A DNA stretch of 64,000 nucleotides, taken from positions 1 to 64,000 of the forward strand of contig CAYXUU010000005.1 in the NCBI GenBank assembly GCA_964468645.1. The letters are read 5' to 3'. Under the pieces are notes generated by a model, which worked only from the letters and a program-made list of their open reading frames with translations, made no database searches and was not told the DNA's origin. This document shows positions 18,277-27,118 of the stretch, piece after piece. The DNA is from JAIOZK01 sp964468645 (GTDB lineage Bacteria > Bacteroidota > Bacteroidia > Bacteroidales > JAIOZK01). Position numbers and translations under genes: made by a program. Positions within the stretch are counted from its first letter, which is position 1; every line of letters starts with the position of its first letter.

Positions 18277-19491
18277 TTAAATTTGAATACTAAGAAATCT
18301 TCTCAAGTGCATATGTTCGATGCCCTCAACATTTCCTCCTGAAGGCTCATCCAGGCTTACGACTATTTTCCTGTGATTGTCTTTAATTTTTAGCAAGTTA
18401 CCATATTCTCTTTTTCGGGTACTTTCATCGGGGATTAAATAGGCACACTGGATATAGCTTCTGATACCTTGTTTTTCAGCGATGAAATCAACTTCGGTCT
18501 CTCCCAACTGACCGATACTTATATTGTAATCCTGTTCTAATAAATGCCTGAAGACAGTATTTTCAATAAGTTTGTTGATATGATCAGGGCGGTAGCCAAT
18601 CCATGCATTCCTTAAACCTATATCTTCAAAATAATATTTTTCATTAATTTCTAAAATCCTTTTTCCTTGTAAATCATATCGTTGTAGCTTACAAAGGTAA
18701 AATGCCTCCAGGATATATTTAATATAATTTGATAATATAGAGGCAGATATTTGTTGAGATTGTGATTTTAGATATTTGCTAATGCTGGCGGCTGAAAATA
18801 AGCTGCCTGTATGATCAGCCAAAAATCGTATCAGGTTTTCAAGCATGGTAACATTCCTGATTTGATGCCTTTTTATGATATCCTTGAGTAAAATTGTAGC
18901 ATTAACTGATTTCAGATAATCAAATACTATATTTTCCTCCAGAGAAAGGTTTATTAAGTATGGTAATCCGCCGTATTTTAAATATTTGAATAAGTTATCA
19001 TTATTATTTCTTAAGGAATGAAAATTAAGGAATTCAATAAAGCTAAGGCTATGAATACGGATTTCAATAAATCTGCCACTTAACATATCAGCCAAGACCC
19101 CTGAAAGAATCTGAGCATTACTGCCTGTACACCAAATATCAGCAATACTCTCATTAAGTATGCTTCGCAGGGCTTTCTCAAACCCAATGATCTCCTGGAC
19201 CTCATCAATAAATAAATAGTTAAATTGGTCTGGCTTGATCTGTTCTTTCAGGTATTCTGATAAATCTAATGCGTTTCCAATAAAATTGAAGGCCATTAAC
19301 TCCTTGTCAATAAAAATAATATTTGCCTTTGGATGGATCTCGAGAATTTTATCCATGATTTGCAACATCATGAAACTCTTACCTGAACGTCTTTGCCCTG
19401 TGAATATTTTTATTAAACTTTTATCTAGAAATGGCAGCGCTTTTTTAATGTATTCCGGACGGGCAATATATTTTTCTTTAAACAAAGCCAT
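18277..19491 (-). CDS. AAA_14/DUF4143 ATPase
   Basis: A 404-residue P-loop ATPase: Walker A GQRRSGKSF near 32, Walker B YLFIDEVQEI, sensor WCTGSNAQIL followed by SGRFIEIRIHSLSFIEFL, the fixed signature of this family. The C-terminal DUF4143 half ends with TEVDFIAEKQGIRSYIQCAY, a PD-(D/E)xK-like core in which the usual E-x-K is replaced by IQC. Many copies occur in Bacteroidota, with unclear function. Upstream are three evenly spaced copies of a near-palindromic motif and a TATATTTG -7 box. Confidence 0.87.
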   Translation of the reverse strand: MALFKEKYIARPEYIKKALPFLDKSLIKIFTGQRRSGKSFMMLQIMDKILEIHPKANIIFIDKELMAFNFIGNALDLSEYLKEQIKPDQFNYLFIDEVQEIIGFEKALRSILNESIADIWCTGSNAQILSGVLADMLSGRFIEIRIHSLSFIEFLNFHSLRNNNDNLFKYLKYGGLPYLINLSLEENIVFDYLKSVNATILLKDIIKRHQIRNVTMLENLIRFLADHTGSLFSAASISKYLKSQSQQISASILSNYIKYILEAFYLCKLQRYDLQGKRILEINEKYYFEDIGLRNAWIGYRPDHINKLIENTVFRHLLEQDYNISIGQLGETEVDFIAEKQGIRSYIQCAYLIPDESTRKREYGNLLKIKDNHRKIVVSLDEPSGGNVEGIEHMHLRRFLSIQI

Positions 19492-19500
19492 AAAGCAAAT

Positions 19501-19592
19501 TAAGTATAGTTAATGTTTAATGCAAATATACGAAATAAAATAAGTATACTTAACACAACGAAAGAAAATTCAAAATAACTAAGTGTACTTAA
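19501..19592 (-). promoter_or_regulatory. Promoter with three phased TAAGTATACTTA boxes
   Basis: TAAGTATAGTTA (19501-19512), the perfect palindrome TAAGTATACTTA (19541-19552) and TAAGTGTACTTAA (19580-19592) are spaced about 40 and 39 bp, close to four helical turns. A minus-strand -7 element TATATTTG lies at 19523-19530 between the first two boxes. A protein binding all three sites on one DNA face could loop or occlude the promoter of the DUF4143 ATPase gene. The third box abuts the stop of the next gene. Confidence 0.65.
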
Positions 19593-19593
19593 T

Positions 19594-20775
19594 TTATTTA
19601 ACACCAAAACTATATATCCGTCCATCACCTGCACCTATGACAATTAAATCCTCAGCCACTGCAGGGGTGCTGATCACCGGGCTGCCGATCTCATACGACC
19701 AGGTTTTCTCACCGGTTTCAAGATCAAGTTTGTATAACCTTCCATCATCCGAACCAACAAGCACCGAATTTCCTGCAATAACCGGAGAACTACTGACTTT
19801 TCTCAGTGTCTTGAATTTCCAGATCAATTCACCTGAATATTTGTCGAAACAATAAACATACCTGTCTTCGGAACTGATAACGACTTTATTATCTGCAATG
19901 GCAGGTGAAGCAATAAACGAGCCGGCACCATCGAATTGCCAGATGATCTCTTCCTGTTTAATATCAACCCCATAAAACCCACCATCATAGTTACCGAAAA
20001 AAGCGAGATTATTATCAAGGCTTGCTGAAGAAGCGATATAGGTGCCGATATTAATTTTTGCTTTTGCTGTTCCATCACCTGTGTTTAAAAGATGTAGCTG
20101 ACCGTCACAGCCACCGAAAGCAATAACCTCTCCATCAGTTGCCGGGGCGCCATTGATATAATTGTCTGATTCGTATTTCCATTGAACTTCACCCGAGCTT
20201 GCATCAAGGCAATGGAGGAAAAAATCATAACTACCGGTAATGATCCATTTTTTTGTTTTATCGGGAGATAATATCCATCCGGAAGATCCTGAGATCTGTC
20301 CATCGGTTTCATATCTCCAGTTCTCGGTTCCTGTTTTACTGTTAAGGGCGTAGATAGTACCACCCACACTTCCAAAATAAATGGTGTTATCAATGATCAG
20401 TGGCGGTGCTTCAACTGAAGTTTCGGCATTGAATTTCCAGATCAATTCCCCCTGCTCATTCAGGGCATAAAGATATCCGTCATCAGATCCGAAATAAATT
20501 GAATCATCACAGATTATTGCAGAAGATGCAATTCTGTCACCTGTTTGAAAGGACCATAATAAACTCAAATTATCCGGCAGTTTAATATCTGTATAACCTG
20601 ACAGTTGGGGATTTCCCCTGAAGGAAGGCCAGCAATTTGAATCCTGGGCAATCGTGAATTGATAAGAAAATAGCAATAAGAGTGAAATGTATTTCTTTAA
20701 ACCACAAAGAACACAGAGAATTCTCTTTGAACTCTGTTCTGCCTCCTCTGTGTTTTCTGTGGTAAAATTTGTCAT
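19594..20775 (-). CDS. Exported PQQ-like beta-propeller protein
   Basis: About 393 codons from the only available ATG. The mature part (from DSNCWPSFRGNPQLSG) is a single propeller of PQQ-like blades: repeated 'A.D..TG...W.Y....' units such as LNSKTGTENWRYETDG, LDASSGEVQWKYESDN and VYCFDKYSGELIWKFKTLRK. A signal-like core KKYISLLLLFSYQFTIAQ precedes it. However, the first 25 codons are a palindromic repeat read through in frame (see 20701-20763), so the true initiation site is uncertain. It is the last gene of the redox cluster and probably periplasmic. No cofactor-binding residues can be asserted. Confidence 0.82.
   Translation of the reverse strand: MTNFTTENTEEAEQSSKRILCVLCGLKKYISLLLLFSYQFTIAQDSNCWPSFRGNPQLSGYTDIKLPDNLSLLWSFQTGDRIASSAIICDDSIYFGSDDGYLYALNEQGELIWKFNAETSVEAPPLIIDNTIYFGSVGGTIYALNSKTGTENWRYETDGQISGSSGWILSPDKTKKWIITGSYDFFLHCLDASSGEVQWKYESDNYINGAPATDGEVIAFGGCDGQLHLLNTGDGTAKAKINIGTYIASSASLDNNLAFFGNYDGGFYGVDIKQEEIIWQFDGAGSFIASPAIADNKVVISSEDRYVYCFDKYSGELIWKFKTLRKVSSSPVIAGNSVLVGSDDGRLYKLDLETGEKTWSYEIGSPVISTPAVAEDLIVIGAGDGRIYSFGVK
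20701..20763. repeat. Palindromic repeat (copy B) at the 5' end of a gene
   Basis: ACCACAAAGAACACAGAG (20701-20718) and CTCTGTGTTTTCTGTGGT (20746-20763) are complementary over 18 bp with two mismatches. The same words occur at 39288-39299. The element lies wholly within the first 25 codons of the propeller gene, where it encodes FTTENTEEAEQSSKR. Confidence 0.75.
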
Positions 20776-20801
20776 AATATATTCTATAAAATTTAAAGTC
20801 T

Positions 20802-22388
20802 CTAAATTTTTTCACTGTTTTTGAATGCCAGCGCCCCGGTAGGGCAGGCTTCAACACACCTGGAAGCTGTATTGGAAAGCGCTTCATCCAGTGTTTTATT
20901 AAAAGGGACTTCTATCTTAACGTTAAAACCCCTGCCAATGTATGCCAGCCCTTTTAAAGCTTCTTCCCGTTCCGTAATCTCTACACATAATCCACACTTG
21001 ATACACTTTTCCGGCTCATAAACCACCTGATCATGCTGGAAGTTTTTAACCAGGCTTTTTCTTTCAACTGTTGTAAACTTTCGTCTGTCAACCTGATACT
21101 CATCACTGAATAACCTGAGCCTACAGGTATGGGGTTTCCGGCAATCACAATGCATACACCGTGTAGCTTCTGCGATGGCTTCGTCATCTGTAAAACCGGC
21201 TAGCTTCCCACTAACGGGTATCCTCCGGTTTCCGGCAACGCTCTCTTTCATATATTCAATTAGTTCAGCATCATACAGCGCACCTATCTTGGAATTGAAC
21301 ATCCTGTGTATCCTTCCGGGGGTTTTCCCGATCATATAAACGTGAGCAGACCACGCAGCAGTCTTACCCTGGGCCAGCGATCTTACAGCCATACGCTGAT
21401 TCTTTACCACGCTGCCACATGCGAACACACCAGGAACTGTGGTTGTATAGTTTTCGTAGTTTGCAAAGGTGCCTGAGGCATTGGCTTCCAGTCCGAATTG
21501 CTGCAATCCGGAATCCATAGTCTCACCAGTTGCGATAATAATTGCATCGAATTCTTCTTTCAGTTTTTGTTCATAAAGATCCCTGGTAATCTTACTGTTC
21601 AGGATAAACTCCACTCCATAATTTTCAATCGTTTCTATTTCTTTATCCAGGATTTCCTGAGGCATGATATGTTCAGGAATATGATGTCGCAATGCTCCGC
21701 CAGCCTCTTCATCTTTTTCGAACACCTTGCATGTATATCCCCGCTGGGCAAGATGATAGGCAGCAGCAAGTCCTGCAGGGCCCGATCCAATAATAGCTAC
21801 ACTTTTACTACCGGCAGCAATACGCCGCGGCATATAGTTCCTGAAATGTTCAGTGTTATTACCGGCTGCGAACTTTTTTAACAGGCATATGGCTATCGGC
21901 TCATCAACAGCTGCTCTTCTGCATACCTTTTCGCATGGGGCCGGACAGATGTATCCGAGTATTAATGGCAATGCAATTTCTTCTTTGACTATGGCAATCG
22001 CATCGTCAAATTTTCCAGCTGCAATCAGCCTGTTCATTAGGGGGATGTTCATATAAGCCGGGCAAGCAATCCGACAGGGAGCCTCACAGTCGCCTACATG
22101 ATCACTTAACAACAACTCCAGGGATTCTCTCCTGGCCTGTTTAATCTCATTATCATCACTGATAACCTCCATCCTGTCAACTACCTGCATGGCACATGCG
22201 GGAAATAATTCACCGTTACTTTTGTTCTTGACCATACACAGCATGCATGAAGGATGATTATGGAATCCTTCCTTATAACACATCCTCGGGATATAAATTC
22301 CCAGCTGGTCCGCAGCATGTAACACTGTGGTACCGGAAGGAACATCTATCTCCCTGTTGTCTATTTTAATTTTTATCATATTGTTCAA
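20802..22388 (-). CDS. Ferredoxin/GltD-like FAD oxidoreductase with Fe-S domains
   Basis: A 528-residue cytoplasmic electron-transfer flavoprotein. Residues 4-75 are a plant-type 2Fe-2S domain (CYKEGFHNHPSCMLC, FPACAM) as in NuoG and Fe-hydrogenases. A GltD-type Fe-S region follows (DCEAPCRIACPAYMNIP, GYICPAPCEKVC). Then an FAD-binding Rossmann fold (VAIIGSGPAGLAAAYHLAQ) and a second nucleotide site ending VPGVFACGSV. The C-terminal ferredoxin segment has CIKCGLCVE and CVEACPTGAL. It overlaps the stop of the NuoEF-like gene by 10-22 nt depending on the start used, so the two are translationally coupled. It probably shuttles electrons between NAD(P)H and a low-potential carrier. Confidence 0.88.
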   Translation of the reverse strand: MNNMIKIKIDNREIDVPSGTTVLHAADQLGIYIPRMCYKEGFHNHPSCMLCMVKNKSNGELFPACAMQVVDRMEVISDDNEIKQARRESLELLLSDHVGDCEAPCRIACPAYMNIPLMNRLIAAGKFDDAIAIVKEEIALPLILGYICPAPCEKVCRRAAVDEPIAICLLKKFAAGNNTEHFRNYMPRRIAAGSKSVAIIGSGPAGLAAAYHLAQRGYTCKVFEKDEEAGGALRHHIPEHIMPQEILDKEIETIENYGVEFILNSKITRDLYEQKLKEEFDAIIIATGETMDSGLQQFGLEANASGTFANYENYTTTVPGVFACGSVVKNQRMAVRSLAQGKTAAWSAHVYMIGKTPGRIHRMFNSKIGALYDAELIEYMKESVAGNRRIPVSGKLAGFTDDEAIAEATRCMHCDCRKPHTCRLRLFSDEYQVDRRKFTTVERKSLVKNFQHDQVVYEPEKCIKCGLCVEITEREEALKGLAYIGRGFNVKIEVPFNKTLDEALSNTASRCVEACPTGALAFKNSEKI

Positions 22389-24729
22389 TGATCACAGCAT
22401 CAACCGGGCATACCTGTCGGCAGCCATCACATTTGATGCATTCCTCTGTTTTAATCTCGTGTTGCTCGTATGGTTTGGATTCTATGGCATCGGCAGGACA
22501 ATTCTGCGCGCATTTTGTACAACCATTACAATCATCAGTTATACTATAAATGATAAGATCCTTGCACTTTCCTGTCGGGCATTGTCCGTTTAAATGTGCT
22601 TCATATTCTTCCCTGAAATATTGCAGTGTTGTTATAACAGGATTGGGTGCTGACTTCCCAAGTCCACAAATACTTCCTTTTTTAATGCTGACTGCCAGTT
22701 CTTCCAGTTTTTCAAGATCGTTGGGTTTCCCGTTACCCTCGCATATTCTATTCAGTATATCCAGCATTTTTCTGGTTCCTATCCTGCAAAAAGTACACCT
22801 CCCGCATGATTGATCCTGGGTAAAGGAAAGAAAGTACCTGGCAATATCAACCATACAATCTGTTTCATCAAGTACGATCAGGCCCCCTGAACCCATCATG
22901 GCCCCTGCCTTTTTTAGTGATTCAAAATCCACAGGAGTATCCGACATCGAGGCAGGAATACATCCTCCGGAAGGGCCACCGATCTGTACTGCTTTAAAAG
23001 CTTTACCGCCGGCAATTCCTCCACCAATATCCTCCACGATCTTTCGAATAGTTATCCCCATAGGAACTTCAATCAAACCTCCCCTGTTAATCTTACCTGC
23101 AAGGGCAAATACCTTTGTTCCACTGCTTCTTTCGGTTCCGATTTTTCTAAAACTTTCAGCATTTTTATTGATGATCCAGGTTATCAATGAAAAGGTCTCT
23201 GTATTATTTATAAGGGTAGGTTTATTATTATAACCACTCATTGCGGGATAGGGTGGGCGAACGATGGGCATACCCCGTTTTCCCTGAACGGAAGCAATCA
23301 GCGCGGTTTCTTCCCCGCACACAAAAGCACCTGCTCCTTCAAAGATCGTTAAGTTGAATGAAAAATCACTACCGAAAATATCCTCTCCAAGTATCCCTTC
23401 GGCCTCACAGATTTCAAGGGCCTCCCTTATTCGCTTCACCGCAAGAGGGTATTCGGCACGGATATAAAACAGGCCTTCACTGGCCCCTACAGCATAGCCG
23501 GCAATAATGATCCCTTCAATGATCCGATAAGGATATGACTCAAGGAGCATTCTGTCCATGAATGCACCGGGATCGCCTTCGTCGCCATTGCAGATCACAT
23601 ATTTCACTTCTGATTCCATGGCGTTTACAAGCTGCCATTTAATACCTGATGGAAACCCTGCACCCCCACGACCGCGTAAACCACTGGCATCAATCGTATC
23701 AATGATCTCAATGGGTGTTAATTCATGAAGACATTTTTTCAGGGCTGTAAATCCTCCCAGGCTTTTATATTCTTCAATATCGGATGGTTTTATAACCCCA
23801 CGATATTCTGTAGCGATATTAACCTGCCCATCTAGAAATTCTGAAACCGGTGTGTCTCTTTTGTCTGCATCGTATCTCTTCGTGGCCAGTGGAAATCCAT
23901 CAAGGGTTAAGCGGTCGAAGAAATTATAGAGGTTGTTTTTAATCCTTGCGAAAGGATTTGCCGGTTTAAAATGACGGTAAAAAATATCATAAACCTCCTC
24001 GGCTTTGATCTTTGTATAATATGCCGGAGTTTCATCCGGTTTACGAATTTCAAGCATCGGCACCTGGTTGCAGATACCCACACATCCAACATGCTTAACA
24101 TCAACGTTCACTTTAAGTGATTTTATCGATCTTTCAAGTTCTTCTTTTACAAGGGCACTGCCACTGGCCACACAGCACGACCCAAGGCCTACCCTGATCT
24201 CTCCCTGCAAGGCATGATGGGTTTCTTTCGTTTTTGCACCTGATAAGGTTTGAGCTTCTTTTTTATTCAGGAAATCTTTCAACATCTCAGGAACTGTTGA
24301 TGTTGAAAGATGACCATAGGTGGTATCATCAATCTGGACTACCGGGGCTATGGTACAGCAGCCTAGACAGGCTACCTTTTCAACAGTAAACAAACCCTCA
24401 GGATCGGTATCATTACCTTCAGAAATTTGGAGTTCCCTGAAAATAGCATCATAAACCTGCCCGGCACCTTTCACATGGCATGCTGTACCCACACATACCC
24501 TGACAATGTGCTTCCCAACCGGACGATGACGGAATTGCGTGTAGAATGTTGAAACACCATATATAGTCGCAGGAGTTATATCAGTAGTTTCACACACATG
24601 GTTAAGGGCTTCTTCAGGCAGATAGTTGAATTCTTCCTGGATAGCCTGCAAAACAGGGATTACCTTATCGGTTTTCCTGCCGGTACTTTCAGTTATTCTG
24701 TCAACAATATTTCGAATATCCTTATCCAT
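22366..24729 (-). CDS. NuoE-NuoF fusion with extra 2Fe-2S and C-terminal 2[4Fe-4S] domains
   Basis: A 787-residue NADH-oxidising subunit. Residues 1-160 are NuoE-like (CVGTACHVKG, VACLGCCTIAP for the 2Fe-2S site). A second thioredoxin-like ferredoxin follows at 170-265 (GLGSCCVASG, GCVGICNQVP). The NuoF core (about 300-700) has the FMN/NADH loops SGLRGRGGAGFPSGIKW and CNGDEGDPGAFMDR, and the 4Fe-4S motif CGRCTFCRIG. Two ferredoxin clusters close the chain (CNGCTKCAQNCP, CIKCDGCRQVCP). Such fused NuoEF subunits occur in soluble bifurcating or NADH-linked hydrogenases and dehydrogenases rather than complex I. No hydrogenase or formate dehydrogenase catalytic gene is adjacent. Confidence 0.9.
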   Translation of the reverse strand: MDKDIRNIVDRITESTGRKTDKVIPVLQAIQEEFNYLPEEALNHVCETTDITPATIYGVSTFYTQFRHRPVGKHIVRVCVGTACHVKGAGQVYDAIFRELQISEGNDTDPEGLFTVEKVACLGCCTIAPVVQIDDTTYGHLSTSTVPEMLKDFLNKKEAQTLSGAKTKETHHALQGEIRVGLGSCCVASGSALVKEELERSIKSLKVNVDVKHVGCVGICNQVPMLEIRKPDETPAYYTKIKAEEVYDIFYRHFKPANPFARIKNNLYNFFDRLTLDGFPLATKRYDADKRDTPVSEFLDGQVNIATEYRGVIKPSDIEEYKSLGGFTALKKCLHELTPIEIIDTIDASGLRGRGGAGFPSGIKWQLVNAMESEVKYVICNGDEGDPGAFMDRMLLESYPYRIIEGIIIAGYAVGASEGLFYIRAEYPLAVKRIREALEICEAEGILGEDIFGSDFSFNLTIFEGAGAFVCGEETALIASVQGKRGMPIVRPPYPAMSGYNNKPTLINNTETFSLITWIINKNAESFRKIGTERSSGTKVFALAGKINRGGLIEVPMGITIRKIVEDIGGGIAGGKAFKAVQIGGPSGGCIPASMSDTPVDFESLKKAGAMMGSGGLIVLDETDCMVDIARYFLSFTQDQSCGRCTFCRIGTRKMLDILNRICEGNGKPNDLEKLEELAVSIKKGSICGLGKSAPNPVITTLQYFREEYEAHLNGQCPTGKCKDLIIYSITDDCNGCTKCAQNCPADAIESKPYEQHEIKTEECIKCDGCRQVCPVDAVIIEQYDKN

Positions 24730-24755
24730 GTTTTACAATGATTCACCAGATGCTT

Positions 24756-26657
24756 TTATGATCCGATACAATATAGATTATTGCCGGCCCTGATATAGAT
24801 TCTGCCATCGGAAAATGCCGGTGTACAAACAGATTCTTCCCCCAGGGCGGATTCAGCAATAAAAACAAATTCCTTATCCGGTTTAAAGATGTGCATGACC
24901 CCTTTTCTGTCGAGCAGATAAACCTTATCTTCCACGATCATTGGTGATGAATAAAAACCATTGTCGAATTCTTTTTCCCAAAGCAGGCCCCCGGTTTTCA
25001 TATCATAACACACCACAACACCATAACTGGTAGGCAGTATCAAATATCCATTCATAGCTACCGGGCTGGGAACATCCGAAAGATAGTTATAATCATCCCA
25101 TATTACTTCAGGTTTATCACCTAATTGTATGGCCTGCAGAATCGCATATTCGTTACAGCCAAAAACCATTCCATCGGCATAGACCAGTGAAGGGCCCACT
25201 TCTCCCGACATACCTGACACCCGCCATAATTCCTCACCTGTTTCCGGATCGTAGGAGGCAGTGTATGGATCAGCAATAAGCATTACTTCCATACGATCAC
25301 CTGTTGAAACAAGAATAGGGGATGCCCAGGAGATCTTTACTTTCCTATCGACACGCCACAACTTCTCACCGGTAGGACCGTCAAAAGCCAGCAACTTTGC
25401 TGAGGTGCCATGATCATACTGTACAAGAAGCCTATCCTGGTACATGATGAGTGAAGAAGAATGGCCATAATGATTCCTGGGTTTACCAAGATTCATCGCC
25501 CATACCCTGTTCCCCTCCATATCAAGTGCTATCAGGTCACCATTTGCGAAAATGGCATAAACCCGTTCTCCATCTGTGGTCATGGTAGGTGCAGCCTGTC
25601 CTGTATCTTCCGTAACATCAGGTGATTTTTCAGGAGACCCGGGAATGTTATCTGCCTTTGCAGTCCACAACAACGCTCCGGTGTTTTTATCATAACAGTA
25701 AATTTCCCTGTTACCGGAATTGGCCCCGGTCAGAAATAACTTGTTTTCCCAGATAATGGGAGAATTATATCCATGCAACGGAACTTCAACTTTCCATAAA
25801 ATATTTTCACCTGTAGCTCCATCCCATTGAACCGGTATGTTTTTCTGATATGCAATCCCATTGCTTCCATACCCCCGGAATGAAGGGAAGTTTTTACGTA
25901 GCTCACTTTCTGATGGGAAAATACGTTGACGTACTGGCTTTGTTTCTGTTATGACCTCAAACTGTTCTTCAATCACCGGATCTTCCTCAAGGACTTTCAG
26001 CTCGTTTTCCTCTTCCTGATCACTTTCGTCTTCCTCTATTATGAGGGTTTCTGATTCAGTGATTTCAGGTTCAGCTTCCTCAACAGCAGTTTCAGTAATA
26101 ATTGGTGTTTTCTCTTCTTCAACAGGAAGCACATGCTCAGCATCAGTAACAGCAGCAGCCCTGAAAGTGCTTCCAAGTTTATCATGTGACAGGTAGGCAA
26201 AACCCAGCGCAGTTAAAATGATGATTGCCCCACCAATAGAAATCCACGTACGTGCTTTTCCTTTGACCAGCACAGAATCATCTGATCTATCAGTATCCAC
26301 AACCGGGATCTTCTTTTTATTAAGATTTATAACCTGCAGAGCAATAACCATTAAAGCAAGGCCAAGGATCAGCAAAAGTCCACCTGTTCTTATCTGCCAC
26401 TGGTTTGTGAAATAGGCTTTACGGGCAAGCAGATCAAGTTCCCTGATCTGTTCCCTGAGTAATTCATCTGATGGATTCTCGCTCAAACGTTGTACCAGGG
26501 CGTTGATGGTTTCAACCTCCACCGGATCATGTCTGTTGATCTGAAGGTAATTGACAATAAGAAGCATACAGATAATAAACGAAAAAACACCCGCTACGAT
26601 GGCTATTCCCCTCCATACCTGCATATTTTTCTTTGAGCTTTCAATTTCCTTGTTCAT
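24756..26657 (-). CDS. Membrane-anchored PQQ-like beta-propeller protein
   Basis: A 633-residue protein with three predicted TM helices (about 16-37, 88-108, 136-157), a long acidic linker (about 185-245, rich in Glu, e.g. EEDESDQEEENE), then a PQQ-like propeller starting FPSFRGYGSNG. Blades carry YCYDKNTGALLWTAKADN, FDGPTGEKLWRV, YDPETGEELWRV and YDMKTGGLLWEKEF. The topology places the propeller outside the cytoplasm. It lies between the NapH-like and NuoEF-like genes and may dock redox partners to the membrane; that role is inferred from context. Confidence 0.85.
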   Translation of the reverse strand: MNKEIESSKKNMQVWRGIAIVAGVFSFIICMLLIVNYLQINRHDPVEVETINALVQRLSENPSDELLREQIRELDLLARKAYFTNQWQIRTGGLLLILGLALMVIALQVINLNKKKIPVVDTDRSDDSVLVKGKARTWISIGGAIIILTALGFAYLSHDKLGSTFRAAAVTDAEHVLPVEEEKTPIITETAVEEAEPEITESETLIIEEDESDQEEENELKVLEEDPVIEEQFEVITETKPVRQRIFPSESELRKNFPSFRGYGSNGIAYQKNIPVQWDGATGENILWKVEVPLHGYNSPIIWENKLFLTGANSGNREIYCYDKNTGALLWTAKADNIPGSPEKSPDVTEDTGQAAPTMTTDGERVYAIFANGDLIALDMEGNRVWAMNLGKPRNHYGHSSSLIMYQDRLLVQYDHGTSAKLLAFDGPTGEKLWRVDRKVKISWASPILVSTGDRMEVMLIADPYTASYDPETGEELWRVSGMSGEVGPSLVYADGMVFGCNEYAILQAIQLGDKPEVIWDDYNYLSDVPSPVAMNGYLILPTSYGVVVCYDMKTGGLLWEKEFDNGFYSSPMIVEDKVYLLDRKGVMHIFKPDKEFVFIAESALGEESVCTPAFSDGRIYIRAGNNLYCIGS

Positions 26658-26708
26658 GATAATAATATTTCATTTTAGAAAGCATAGGTTATTCAGGTTT
26701 CTTTGTTT

Positions 26709-27071
26709 TTAATCGTTCTCTTTCAAATACATTATTGTACGAAAATGAGTCCAGCTTAACTGCCTACTCAATGCGTAGGGAATTTCTTTATTTGGAAAAG
26801 TCTCCGCAATGCGTTGACAATGTCGAAGTTGATTTTCACTCCAACCTCTTCCATATTCCTGCGTTAGTTCTTTTGATAAAGATTTAATTACTTCTTGCCC
26901 ATATGCAGCACGTTTATTGTCAAGTATATCCTTGTGTATCTGGTTGCCAATATTCCAGTAAAGTAATGTTAATGTAGCGCTTGCCGTAATGGCAATTGAT
27001 TGCCTAGCGTCATCTATGGGATGTTTTATCTCAGTAAACAAGTTCTTGATATTTTGTGGTTTGTTTATCAT
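26709..27071 (-). pseudogene. Truncated DUF1016 (YhcG-like) fragment
   Basis: About 120 codons from MINKPQNIKNLF match only the N-terminal DUF1016 domain: LYWNIGNQIHKDIL, YGQEVIKSLSKELTQEYGRG, WSENQLRHCQRIAETFP, LSWTHFRTIMYLKEND. Family members are usually about 330-370 residues with a C-terminal PD-(D/E)xK nuclease domain, which is missing here because the frame stops directly after the N-terminal domain. It sits inside an otherwise continuous redox operon, so it is probably inserted debris. A stand-alone N-terminal domain cannot be excluded. Confidence 0.65.
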
Positions 27072-27118
27072 TGCATTGGTGCTATTTATTTTGGCTTCAT
27101 TTATGCATATATGGTAAA

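Noticed and set aside
22366..24729. Part of respiratory complex I
   Set aside because: NuoE and NuoF are fused with extra ferredoxin domains, and no membrane-arm or other nuo genes are near.
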